In this document: one piece after another, positions 1 to 7,372 of the stretch
How the letters are laid out: every line of letters starts with the position of its first letter
Numbering within the stretch: position 1 is the stretch's first letter
DNA from: Chloroflexota bacterium
Lineage (GTDB): Bacteria; Chloroflexota; Limnocylindria; QHBO01
Assembly: GCA_013697395.1 (NCBI GenBank)
Contig: JACCWY010000199.1
Span: 1 to 7,372, forward strand
Direction: 5' to 3'
DNA: 7,372 bases
Position numbers and translations under genes: made by a program
Notes under the pieces: generated by a model
The model's database searches: none
What the model saw: only the letters and a program-made list of their open reading frames with translations
Told to the model about the DNA's origin: nothing

Positions 1-757
1 CCTCGACGACGACCGAGTCGGCCTCCTCGAGGAGGACCGACACGACGTCGGCAATCTGTGCCGGCAGCGTTGCGAGCCTCGTCCGGCGCCGCGCAACCTG
101 CGGGCCCGACAGGCCGCCCAGCTCCGCGTTCAGCGCGGCGGCTGCGGCGTCGAGCGCCTCCTGGTCGAGCGGCACATCCGGCAGCGCGCGTTCCAGCGCC
201 ACGCGGTCCAGGCGCCGCTGGACGACATTGCCGTCGCCCAGCACGAGGACCAGCAGCCGGGTGCCGTCCGCCAGCGCCACGAGCTGCAAGTGCCCGAACC
301 GGGCCCGGCGTGCGCGTGCCGGTGTGACGACGGCCGCAGATCGGGTGCTGCCGGCCAGGATGCTCGCCGCGAGGCGGAGCCAGTCGTTGCTGGTGAGCTC
401 CACCTGGCTGAACTGGTGGCGGATCATGAGCCGGTCGGCCTGGTCCAGCTCCGCCTCGCGCATGAGCGACTCGACGTACAGCCGGTAGCCGAGGTCCGAT
501 GGCACTCGCCCCGCACTCGTGTGCGGGTGGGTGAGCAGGCCGAGGGTCTCGAGGTCCGCCATCGCGCCCCGTACGGTTGCCGGCGAGACGCCCAGTGCGT
601 AGCGGCCCAGCAGCGCCTTCGAACCGACCGGGATCGCGGTAAGCACGTAATCCTCCACGACGGCGCGCAGCACGGTGCGCTGCCGATCCGTCAGCTCGAG
701 GGCCGGCTGGATCGACACCGTCCCGCGATCGCGGGCGCCCTGTCGATCTTGGGTCAC
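1..757 (-). CDS. hrcA: Heat-inducible transcription repressor HrcA (partial, C-terminus off the left edge)
   Basis: HrcA is a dimeric repressor that binds CIRCE operators upstream of chaperone genes and is itself kept active by GroEL. My translation of the minus strand from the GTG at 757 gives 252 codons with no stop before the window edge; the family is about 340-350 residues, so roughly 90 are missing. The N-terminal winged helix is clear: LTDRQ at residues 22-26, IPVGSKAL around 42-49, SPATVRGAMADLE at 58-70 (the recognition helix region, usually ATIRNEMADLE), then SAGRVPSDLGYR at 81-92. The start of the GAF-like middle domain follows. GTG 757 is chosen because GGAGG lies 5 nt upstream; an in-frame GTG 13 codons later has no such site. 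The first about 20 residues are an extension compared with B. subtilis HrcA. A CIRCE element and a promoter sit directly upstream, which supports the identification and implies autoregulation. Confidence 0.95.
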   Translation of the reverse strand, partial: MTQDRQGARDRGTVSIQPALELTDRQRTVLRAVVEDYVLTAIPVGSKALLGRYALGVSPATVRGAMADLETLGLLTHPHTSAGRVPSDLGYRLYVESLMREAELDQADRLMIRHQFSQVELTSNDWLRLAASILAGSTRSAAVVTPARARRARFGHLQLVALADGTRLLVLVLGDGNVVQRRLDRVALERALPDVPLDQEALDAAAAALNAELGGLSGPQVARRRTRLATLPAQIADVVSVLLEEADSVVVE

Positions 758-774
758 GACGACCTCCGGTTCAT
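754..774 (-). other. Six-codon upstream ORF overlapping the hrcA start (possible)
   Basis: An ATG at 774 opens a mini-ORF encoding M-N-R-R-S-S whose TGA (756-754) overlaps the hrcA GTG start in the arrangement GTGA. It lies in the hrcA leader downstream of CIRCE and contains the GGAGG that serves hrcA. It has no ribosome-binding site of its own that I can see, so it may be chance. Confidence 0.2.
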
Positions 775-788
775 GTGGCACGTGGCCG

Positions 789-815
789 TTAGCACTCTCC
801 GGTTGAGAGTGCCAA
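789..815 (-). promoter_or_regulatory. CIRCE operator (HrcA binding site)
   Basis: On the minus strand the sequence is TTGGCACTC, a 9-nt spacer, then GAGTGCTAA. The consensus is TTAGCACTC-N9-GAGTGCTAA, so there is one mismatch, in the arm nearer the promoter. It lies between the hrcA promoter and the hrcA GTG start, 31 nt upstream of that start and a few bases downstream of the expected transcription start. Bound HrcA would therefore block the first transcribed bases. This is the textbook arrangement for an autoregulated hrcA-led heat-shock operon. Confidence 0.95.
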
Positions 816-830
816 GTCCGTGTCTGCGGC

Positions 831-860
831 ATGGTACCGCCACCTTCGGCGCACTGTCAA
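831..860 (-). promoter_or_regulatory. Probable sigma-70-type promoter of hrcA
   Basis: On the minus strand a perfect -35 box TTGACA (860-855) is followed after 18 bp by TACCAT (836-831), which resembles the TATAAT -10 box at four of six positions. The predicted start falls near 824, about 10 nt before the CIRCE element begins at 815. The pairing of a housekeeping promoter with an adjacent CIRCE is normal for HrcA-controlled operons. Confidence 0.75.
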
Positions 861-897
861 CGCGACTGCTCGGTCCTGTGCGCCCGGCTCCGCCACG

Positions 898-1481
898 TCA
901 TCCGGGGCCGAGGTCCAGTGCCGCAAGGAGCGCGCGTCCGCGCGGAGAGAGGCGGTACCCCGTGCTCAGGCTCTCTGTCAGGCCCAGCTCCTTGAGCTTG
1001 CGGACGTCGAGCTTGAAGGCCGCTCGCTCCCGGCCGAAGTCCACCGCCAGGTCCGCGGCTCGAACGCCGGGCCGGTCGTGGATGGTGCGCAGCACCGGTC
1101 GCGTCCACGGCCCGTGGCGGCTCGCGCGATCGAGGCGATCCAGGCGCTGCGTATCTCGCGAAGCTGCCCGTCATCGGGCAGCGCCTCCCGCAGCGCAATC
1201 CGCGGGTCGGGCCCGATCAGCCGCAGCCGGATGCGGTAGATCGTACCGTCGCGGCGGTCGACGAAGGCCATCAGCTCGTTGCGGGACGCGAATCCGGCGG
1301 CGACGGCATCGGCGTCGCTCAGCTCGTCGGCGGCAACCGCATCGACAGCGTCGAAGGCGATCACGCCGATCGAGGTCCGTTGACGGCCGCCGGATCTGAC
1401 GCGCGGCTCGTGCCATCGACGGAAGGCGACGCTCACCACACCATCGGCGATTCCGCGAAGCGTCACCGGCCGAAAGAGCAT
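898..1481 (-). pseudogene. ASCH-like domain plus winged-helix protein, interrupted by a single-base frame break
   Basis: Read as given, the ATG at 1481 runs 110 convincing residues (MLFRPVTLRGIADG...IYRIRLRLIGPDPRIALREALPDDGQLREI) and then continues as arginine- and serine-rich sequence to a stop at 978. In the -1 frame, starting with CAG at 1149, a convincing second half appears: QRLDRLDRASRHGPW, then RPGVRAADLAVDFGRE, KLDVRKLKELGLTESL and GYRLSPRGRALLAA, ending at TGA 898. Joined at about 1150, the product is about 194 residues. The N-terminal half resembles ASCH/PUA-like RNA-binding domains and the C-terminal half a winged helix-turn-helix; both assignments come from memory of similar actinobacterial-type proteins and are moderate. 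The ATG overlaps the hemW stop as TGATG, which implies translational coupling. No slippery heptamer is visible at the break (GAG ATA CGC AGC). A sequencing or assembly indel, or a recent mutation, is therefore more likely than programmed frameshifting. The molecular role is unknown. Confidence 0.7.
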
Positions 1482-2671
1482 CAGGCCGGCAGCTCTACCT
1501 GGCGAGCCGCGTCGGCAGGTGGCAGGAATGGCAGCGAGGCGTCCGACGCATAGAGCCGGCCGTGCGGCGTGAGGCGGAGCTGATCACCGGCCACCTCGAG
1601 GAGCAGCCTGGCGCGGCCATCGGCCACCTGGTCGGGAAAGCGTTCGATTGGATCCTCGCCGAATTCGGCGGCGAACCCACGCTGGCTGAGACCCTCGATC
1701 CGCCGCAGGCCGAGGGCGATCGCCTCGAAGGCACGGGTCGGCTCGTCGAGCGTCTCAAGGTCGGCGACCGGCCGCTCTCCCGTTTCGGCGGCGCGCAGGT
1801 ACGCGTCGAGGTCGCGGAGGTTCCACGACCGCTCGGCGGCGCCATCGTACGAATGCGCTCCGGCACCGATGCCGGTATACGGCCGGCGCGCCCAGTACGC
1901 CGAGTTGTGCCGGCTCGCGCGACCAGGGAGCGCCCAGGAGCTGAGCTCGTAGTGGCCGTAGCCGGCCGCACCGATCACCTCCTCCGCCAGGCGGTACTGG
2001 TCGCTCGCAAGGGCCTCGTCCTGGCGCTCAACCACGCGGGTCCGCCACCGCAGCGCACCCCGACGTGGCGGCGCCGCCCATTCGTCGGGCGCGAGCGCCA
2101 GCTGGAGTGCGTAACAGCTGATGTGCTCGGGCCCCAGCTCGAGTGCCGCGAGCAGGCCCATCCTCCAGTCGTCCAGTGACTGGCCGGGGATGCCATAGAT
2201 GAGATCGATGCTGACATTCTCGAACCCGGCCCGCCGCGCCGCCGCATAGGCGTCGCGCGCTTCACGCGCCGTGTGCCCGCGTGCCAGCGTCTTCAGGTCG
2301 GTGTCGTTCAACGACTGCACGCCGAGGCTGAGCCGGGTCACGCCGGCCGCGCGCAGCCCGACCCAGTCCGGCGTCTCCCGCTCGCTCGGGTTGGCTTCGA
2401 GCGTGATCTCCTCGACCGCGGCGCCGGTCCATCGGTCCAGCGCACCGCCCAGCACCCGCTCGACCTGGGCGGCCGTCAGCAGCGAGGGCGTGCCCCCGCC
2501 GAAGTACACGGTGCGCAGATCTCCCGGGGCCGGGCGGACGGCCAGCTCGGCCAGCAGCGCGTCGACGTAGCGCGGGATGTCCCTGGCGTGACCGCCGACG
2601 GTGACGAAGTCGCAGTACGCACACACGAGCCTGCAGAACGGCACGTGGATGTACAGGTGGTGGGGCTGCAT
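1481..2671 (-). CDS. hemW: Radical SAM heme chaperone HemW (formerly called HemN-like coproporphyrinogen III oxidase)
   Basis: The product of 396 residues is the usual length for HemW, which binds heme and delivers it to target proteins; it is not the oxygen-independent coproporphyrinogen oxidase HemN. The radical-SAM [4Fe-4S] motif is C13-R-L-V-C17-A-Y-C20 followed by D-F, the HemW-type pattern. HemN would have a further cysteine after the triad. Other landmarks are YFGGGTPS (56-63, SAM binding), LSLGVQS (114-120), DLIYGIPGQ (156-164) and HNSAYW (255-260) with GIGAGAHSY (267-275), which matches the HNxxYW region linked to heme binding. The C-terminal HemW wing domain (about 300-390) is present. 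ATG 2671 is chosen because MQPHHLYIHVPFC fits the family start; the open frame continues upstream but has no nearby start codon or family similarity. No clear Shine-Dalgarno is seen. The gene follows the CPBP gene after 46 nt and overlaps the next gene by one base. Confidence 0.95.
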   Translation of the reverse strand: MQPHHLYIHVPFCRLVCAYCDFVTVGGHARDIPRYVDALLAELAVRPAPGDLRTVYFGGGTPSLLTAAQVERVLGGALDRWTGAAVEEITLEANPSERETPDWVGLRAAGVTRLSLGVQSLNDTDLKTLARGHTAREARDAYAAARRAGFENVSIDLIYGIPGQSLDDWRMGLLAALELGPEHISCYALQLALAPDEWAAPPRRGALRWRTRVVERQDEALASDQYRLAEEVIGAAGYGHYELSSWALPGRASRHNSAYWARRPYTGIGAGAHSYDGAAERSWNLRDLDAYLRAAETGERPVADLETLDEPTRAFEAIALGLRRIEGLSQRGFAAEFGEDPIERFPDQVADGRARLLLEVAGDQLRLTPHGRLYASDASLPFLPPADAARQVELPA

Positions 2672-2717
2672 GACCGCAAACGGTACCGGACGGCAGGCCG
2701 AGTCGCGTCTCGGTGGG

Positions 2718-3380
2718 TCAGATCGGTCGCTGGCGGAGCCGACCCCCGGCGAAGGCGAAGAGCGACATCGTGACCGCGAAATGTCCGACGATGGCCGGGA
2801 TGACGGAGCCCGTCTCGAAGGTGGCCACGCCGGCGGCCCAGCCGAGCAGCACCGACCCCGCCAGGAAGTACCAGTCGCGCTCTCGCCACAGCCGGCGATG
2901 CGCGAGGCCGTAGACGAGCGCCTGGACCACGATCGCCCAGCCGGCCGGCACGCCAGCGAAGAGGAGCATGCCCAGCACGATCGAGCGGAACTGGAGCTCC
3001 TCGCTGATCGCATTGGCGGCAGCGCCGAGAACACGGGACGGCAGCAGCTCGGTGGGCAGCGGAAGGATCCCGCCGTATCGCAGGAAGGCCAGCGCCACGC
3101 CGTTGAGGAGGGCGATGGCGGTGAAGAGGAGCATGACCGGCAGCATCGCGTCTGGTTCGCCACCGGTCAGGAACAGCTGCTCGCGGCCAGACGGCAGGAT
3201 GACGGCGATGCCGATCGCGAAGCCGATGACCAAGATGTAGTAGCTGACCGGACCCATCCACGGGGTGCGGTAGCGGAAGTAGTCCGAGCGCGTGATCCGC
3301 TCGGAATCGAAGCGCAGCAGCACCAGGAACAGGGTCAGGCCGAGCGCGATCGCCAGGCGGAGCGAATCGAAGAAGCTCAT
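2718..3380 (-). CDS. CPBP-family intramembrane glutamic protease
   Basis: This 220-residue integral membrane protein belongs to the CPBP/Abi (CAAX protease and bacteriocin-processing) family. Hydrophobic segments lie at about 6-22, 46-62, 79-99, 134-155, 172-187 and 193-211. The family's first motif EExxxR is present as E127-E128-L-Q-F-R132, where the glutamates and arginine form the active site. The second motif, normally FxxxH, appears as Y157-G-L-A-H161. The third motif, usually HxxxN or HxxxD, is H200-F-A-V-T204, so its last residue is a threonine. The catalytic core therefore seems intact. The substrate is unknown; family members process prenylated proteins or bacteriocins, or serve immunity and sortase-like roles. 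The ATG follows the lepA stop by 11 nt with GAGGA just upstream (spacing 3 nt), so it is likely co-transcribed with lepA. Confidence 0.9.
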   Translation of the reverse strand: MSFFDSLRLAIALGLTLFLVLLRFDSERITRSDYFRYRTPWMGPVSYYILVIGFAIGIAVILPSGREQLFLTGGEPDAMLPVMLLFTAIALLNGVALAFLRYGGILPLPTELLPSRVLGAAANAISEELQFRSIVLGMLLFAGVPAGWAIVVQALVYGLAHRRLWRERDWYFLAGSVLLGWAAGVATFETGSVIPAIVGHFAVTMSLFAFAGGRLRQRPI

Positions 3381-3391
3381 CGGTCCTCAGG

Positions 3392-5206
<1,815 letters not shown>

Positions 5207-5259
5207 GGGGCGGAAGTCTAGCCGAGAGCAGAGCTTGCCCGCGTGGGGCGCCCGACGGG

Positions 5260-7143
5260 TTATCCCTCGGCGGGCGGCTCCGGCGGCTCGGCCTCCGCGG
5301 CGGGCCTGGGGCCGACGACGACGATCCCGGTCACGGTCGCGTACGAGCTGAAGTAGTCGTTGCGATGGATCTCGTTGCCAGCCGCGTCGTACACGATCCG
5401 CGAGCGCGAGACGTCGTGGCCGTCGTGCGGGTACTCGACCCGCCTGCTCGTCCCGGGCGCCATGCTCGGGTCCACGACCGAGCTGTCGCTTGCCCGGCGG
5501 TGGTTGCTCGTCACGGGATTGGTGATGACGACGCTCCGCCCGGTCGGCGCGCTCCAGATCTCGAACGTGACGGAGCCGCGGCCGCCGTAGCCGCGCACGA
5601 CGATCGGGTCGGCGGTGTCGTTGCGGAACGTCATGTCCTGGACCGAGTCGTCGAAGATCGAGACCGTCGCGTCGAGCCCATCGGGGTAGCGGTCGATGTA
5701 GTAGAAGTGGTTGGCTCGGATGCCCATCTCGAGGCCGGCGCGAAGCGCGGCGTTGAAGATCGTGGTCGAGGTCGAGCAGATGCCGCCGCCGATGGCCACG
5801 CCCTGCGTGCTGCGCCCGTTGATGATCGCGCCGCCGTAGCTGTAGCCCCGTTCCTCAGTGACCGGGCCGATGCTCTCCCAGAAGCTGAACCACTCGCCGG
5901 GCGCCAGGTTGCGACCGTCGATGTCCCAGGCGCCGATGTTGATGTTGTTGCCGAAGCCGTTTCCCTCGGCCGGAACATAGTAGGTCGTCCAGGACGAGAC
6001 CATCTGCATCTGCGGCAGGGTCGCCTCCGCGTGGGCCGTCGTCACGACGGGCTCGGTGACGTCGACGACGAGCGCCAGCGACCCGATGGTCGACCCCGCT
6101 GCGCGCTGCTCGAGAGCGGCCAGCAGGTTCTCGGTCGTCTCGTGCACCACCAGGGCGCGGCCCTCCTGGCCGGCGATGACGCCGCCGAGGCCTCCGCCGC
6201 TGGCGACGGTGATCTGTGCATTGACCGGCGCGCGGTCGACCTTCTCGACGAGGGCGGTGACGGCAGCGGCGGCCGCGCTCTCGTCGACGTGCAGTCCGGT
6301 CTGCACGCTGCCGTAGTCAGGGCCGAAGGTCAGCCACGATGCAATCGTCTCCGACGAGATCGAGAGCGGCTCCCCGCCCTCGGCGGCGCCGGGGACCTCC
6401 AGGCCGAGCGTTGCCGCGGTGTCCCGTGCCGCCTGCGCAATCGCTTCCGCATCGGCGGTCGTGACCTGCGCGGGCACCACTGCCGGGGTCAGCTCGAGCG
6501 TGACGTTGGCCGGATCGGTCGAGTCTAGGGCGGTGGCGAGGGCGGAACGCACGACGCCGGCCTCCAGGACGCGTCCGTCGTTCGACCGGCTCACCGCGAA
6601 CGAGGTCGCTTCGGGCGTGATCGCGGCGTCGACCGGCGTCGAGCTGAAGCGCTCGGCGATGGTGGTGGCAATGGCATCGAGCGCGTCGGCGTCGAATGCG
6701 TGGACGAGGAGCGGCAGCGCCACGGGGTTGGCGAGGTTGCGCAGCCGCGCCACGCCATCGGCGACCGGGTTCCCGTCGCGACCGATGCCGAGCGCCGCGT
6801 CCACCATGGAAGACGTCTCGTACCGGCGGCCCAGGTCGGCGTACGCGACGACCTCGCGATCGCCGTCAACGACGACGGTCGCTTCTCCGGTCGAGAGTGA
6901 CGGCAGCGCCTGCTCGAGGCGCTCCGACGCGGCTGCCCGGTCGAGGCCGGTGAGGTCGACGCCACCGACCGTGACGCCGGGCAGGACGGAGCCCGCGGCC
7001 GTGACGAGGATCGTCATCGAGGTGGCGGCGGCGATGGCCAGGCCGAGGAGGATGGTGACGCCGAAGCCGGTGATCACCGCCCGGCGGGCGGGTCGCGTGG
7101 CAACCGGGCGCATGAGGCGACTGGGTACGGTGATGGTGGTCAT
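5260..7143 (-). CDS. VanW-family membrane-anchored cell-surface protein with tandem YoaR-like (PG_binding_4-type) modules
   Basis: With the ATG at 7143 the product is 627 residues. A basic cytoplasmic tail (1-22) is followed by one transmembrane segment (about 22-50), so the rest should be outside the membrane. Residues 52-67 (SVLPGVTVGGVDLTGL) are the usual entry to a YoaR-like region. Two similar putative peptidoglycan-binding modules follow, around 165-232 (ending AVVPAQVTTADAEA) and 305-372 (ending TEPVVTTAHAEA). The VanW domain spans about 387-545 and carries GGGIC (452-456) then STSTTIFNAALRAG, and NHFYYIDRYPDGLDATV (478-494). The family often has CQVSTT, whereas here it is CSTSTT. A C-terminal segment (560-612) and an E/P-rich tail close it. 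VanW was named from a vancomycin-resistance cluster, but its biochemical role is not established; a cell-wall role is inference. An alternative in-frame ATG at 7212 adds 23 residues (including two Cys) that do not look conserved. Neither start has an ideal Shine-Dalgarno. Confidence 0.88.
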   Translation of the reverse strand: MTTITVPSRLMRPVATRPARRAVITGFGVTILLGLAIAAATSMTILVTAAGSVLPGVTVGGVDLTGLDRAAASERLEQALPSLSTGEATVVVDGDREVVAYADLGRRYETSSMVDAALGIGRDGNPVADGVARLRNLANPVALPLLVHAFDADALDAIATTIAERFSSTPVDAAITPEATSFAVSRSNDGRVLEAGVVRSALATALDSTDPANVTLELTPAVVPAQVTTADAEAIAQAARDTAATLGLEVPGAAEGGEPLSISSETIASWLTFGPDYGSVQTGLHVDESAAAAAVTALVEKVDRAPVNAQITVASGGGLGGVIAGQEGRALVVHETTENLLAALEQRAAGSTIGSLALVVDVTEPVVTTAHAEATLPQMQMVSSWTTYYVPAEGNGFGNNINIGAWDIDGRNLAPGEWFSFWESIGPVTEERGYSYGGAIINGRSTQGVAIGGGICSTSTTIFNAALRAGLEMGIRANHFYYIDRYPDGLDATVSIFDDSVQDMTFRNDTADPIVVRGYGGRGSVTFEIWSAPTGRSVVITNPVTSNHRRASDSSVVDPSMAPGTSRRVEYPHDGHDVSRSRIVYDAAGNEIHRNDYFSSYATVTGIVVVGPRPAAEAEPPEPPAEG

Positions 7144-7199
7144 GAAGACATCGCAGGAGACGCGCGGGAGCGTGCGAGCGTTGCACGATCGACCATTCG

Positions 7200-7219
7200 G
7201 TCCGGGTGGCATTCCGGAC
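7200..7219 (-). repeat. Small inverted repeat in the vanW-like gene leader
   Basis: GTCCGG and CCGGAC are perfect 6-bp arms separated by 8 nt. They lie in the leader about 60-75 nt before the chosen ATG and enclose the alternative ATG at 7212. In RNA this could fold as a short hairpin. No T-rich tract follows, so it is not a terminator. A weaker 5-bp hairpin (CGTGC/GCACG) lies at 7171-7187. Either could arise by chance in such G+C-rich DNA. Confidence 0.35.
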
Positions 7220-7234
7220 GGATCCCCTTGATTT

Positions 7235-7241
7235 CCTCCTC
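7235..7241 (-). promoter_or_regulatory. Orphan Shine-Dalgarno-like GAGGAGG in the leader
   Basis: GAGGAGG is a near-perfect anti-16S match on the minus strand, but no ATG, GTG or TTG follows within 4-12 nt. The nearest start in frame with the vanW-like gene is the ATG at 7212, about 22 nt away, and the preferred start at 7143 is about 90 nt away. It may be chance, part of a folded leader, or a sign that the true start is not where either ATG suggests. Confidence 0.3.
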
Positions 7242-7291
7242 GTATCCGGCCCCTCGGCAGTGGGCAGGCGCCGCGGCCTTGGTCTGGCGAG

Positions 7292-7320
7292 ATTGTCGCC
7301 GTTCGGGGCCGATCTGTCGA
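7292..7320 (-). promoter_or_regulatory. Candidate sigma-70-type promoter for the vanW-like gene
   Basis: On the minus strand TCGACA (7320-7315, five of six matches to TTGACA) and GACAAT (7297-7292, four of six matches to TATAAT) are separated by an ideal 17 bp. The predicted start near 7285 would give a leader of about 140 nt before the ATG at 7143. The -35 box abuts the inverted repeat at 7320-7352. Confidence 0.5.
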
Positions 7321-7352
7321 GTGGGACCCTTGGGTTCGTCCTGGGTCCCACT
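7320..7352. promoter_or_regulatory. 10-bp perfect inverted repeat, candidate operator between divergent promoters
   Basis: AGTGGGACCC (7320-7329) and GGGTCCCACT (7343-7352) are exact reverse complements separated by 13 nt. On the plus strand the region also holds three TGGG-type repeats, TGGGA (7322), TGGGT (7331) and TGGGT (7342), with steps of 9 and 11 nt. The loop can pair further around TTCG. No T-tract follows on either strand, so a terminator is unlikely. Its place, between a leftward -35 and a rightward extended -10, fits a regulator-binding site. The regulator is unknown. Confidence 0.55.
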
Positions 7353-7360
7353 GCTATACT
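7352..7360 (+). promoter_or_regulatory. Extended -10 promoter element reading rightward out of the window
   Basis: TGCTATACT matches the extended -10 form TGnTATAAT with a single mismatch in the hexamer. The position 17 bp upstream (GGGTTC) is a poor -35, but extended -10 promoters can do without one, and TTGGGT at a 19-bp spacing is a weak alternative. The predicted transcription start is near 7367, so a divergent gene is expected just beyond the right edge. Confidence 0.5.
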
Positions 7361-7372
7361 GCTGCCTCCGCC

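Noticed and set aside
1145..1155. Programmed -1 ribosomal frameshift site
   Set aside because: The local sequence GAG ATA CGC AGC has no slippery heptamer, and I see no clear downstream pseudoknot or stimulatory Shine-Dalgarno; an indel is simpler.
290..1399. Plus-strand ORF of 369 codons across hrcA, its promoter and the ASCH-like gene
   Set aside because: It runs through the CIRCE operator and promoter and opposite two recognisable minus-strand genes, and it turns into Arg/Ser-rich low-complexity sequence.
2672..3163. Upstream extension of the hemW frame giving a 560-codon ORF
   Set aside because: The extra 164 codons are out of frame within the CPBP gene, are Ser/Arg/Pro-rich and lack any HemW similarity; the family start MQPHHLYIHVPFC is at 2671.
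5207..5259. Terminator between the vanW-like gene and lepA
   Set aside because: Only short G/C-rich self-complementary pieces occur and no U-tract follows, so I do not call a terminator; read-through into lepA is possible.
5365..6528. Plus-strand ORF of 387 codons opposite the vanW-like gene
   Set aside because: Composition is dominated by Asp, Arg, Val and Ala, as expected for the mirror of G/C-ending codons. It lies wholly within a gene with clear VanW motifs on the other strand.
7320..7352. Rho-independent terminator or T-box/riboswitch
   Set aside because: The hairpin is strong, but no T-tract follows on either strand, and no T-box core (GGGTGGNACCGCG-like) or known riboswitch core is recognisable. 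Its promoter-flanked position fits an operator better.

Overview
The window is a G+C-rich stretch of a bacterial chromosome. It reads almost entirely leftward (minus strand) and looks like conserved housekeeping and stress-response territory rather than a mobile or accessory island. From right to left it holds: a divergent promoter/operator region at the right edge (about 7290-7360); a membrane-anchored VanW-family protein with tandem YoaR-like modules; the ribosomal back-translocase/elongation factor 4, lepA; a CPBP-type intramembrane protease; the heme chaperone/radical-SAM protein hemW; a small ASCH-like plus winged-helix protein whose frame is broken once; and the N-terminal about 250 codons of the heat-shock repressor hrcA, which runs off the left edge.

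The genes from lepA to the ASCH-like gene are tightly packed: an 11-nt gap between lepA and CPBP, a 46-nt gap between CPBP and hemW, and a 1-nt TGATG overlap between hemW and the ASCH-like gene. They probably form one transcription unit, perhaps with the vanW-like gene, which ends 53 nt before lepA. hrcA starts a new unit. A 140-nt gap before it carries a perfect TTGACA -35 box, a -10-like TACCAT and, just downstream, a CIRCE operator (TTGGCACTC-N9-GAGTGCTAA on the minus strand). This indicates autoregulation by HrcA. The genes left of the window are probably chaperone genes (grpE/dnaK/dnaJ), which is inference from common gene order.

The order lepA-hemW-hrcA with CIRCE is shared by Firmicutes, Actinomycetota and Chloroflexota. 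High G+C, GTG starts and the VanW and ASCH-like proteins suggest a high-G+C Chloroflexota (Limnocylindria-like) or a deep Actinomycetota lineage. I cannot decide between them from sequence alone, and a metagenome-assembled genome would fit.

I see no RNA gene, insertion sequence, CRISPR array or obvious novel multi-gene system. The most interesting non-coding signal is at the right edge: a 10-bp perfect inverted repeat, which also contains three TGGG(A/T) repeats, lies between two oppositely oriented promoter-like elements. The most interesting coding signal is the single-base frame break in the ASCH-like/winged-helix gene.
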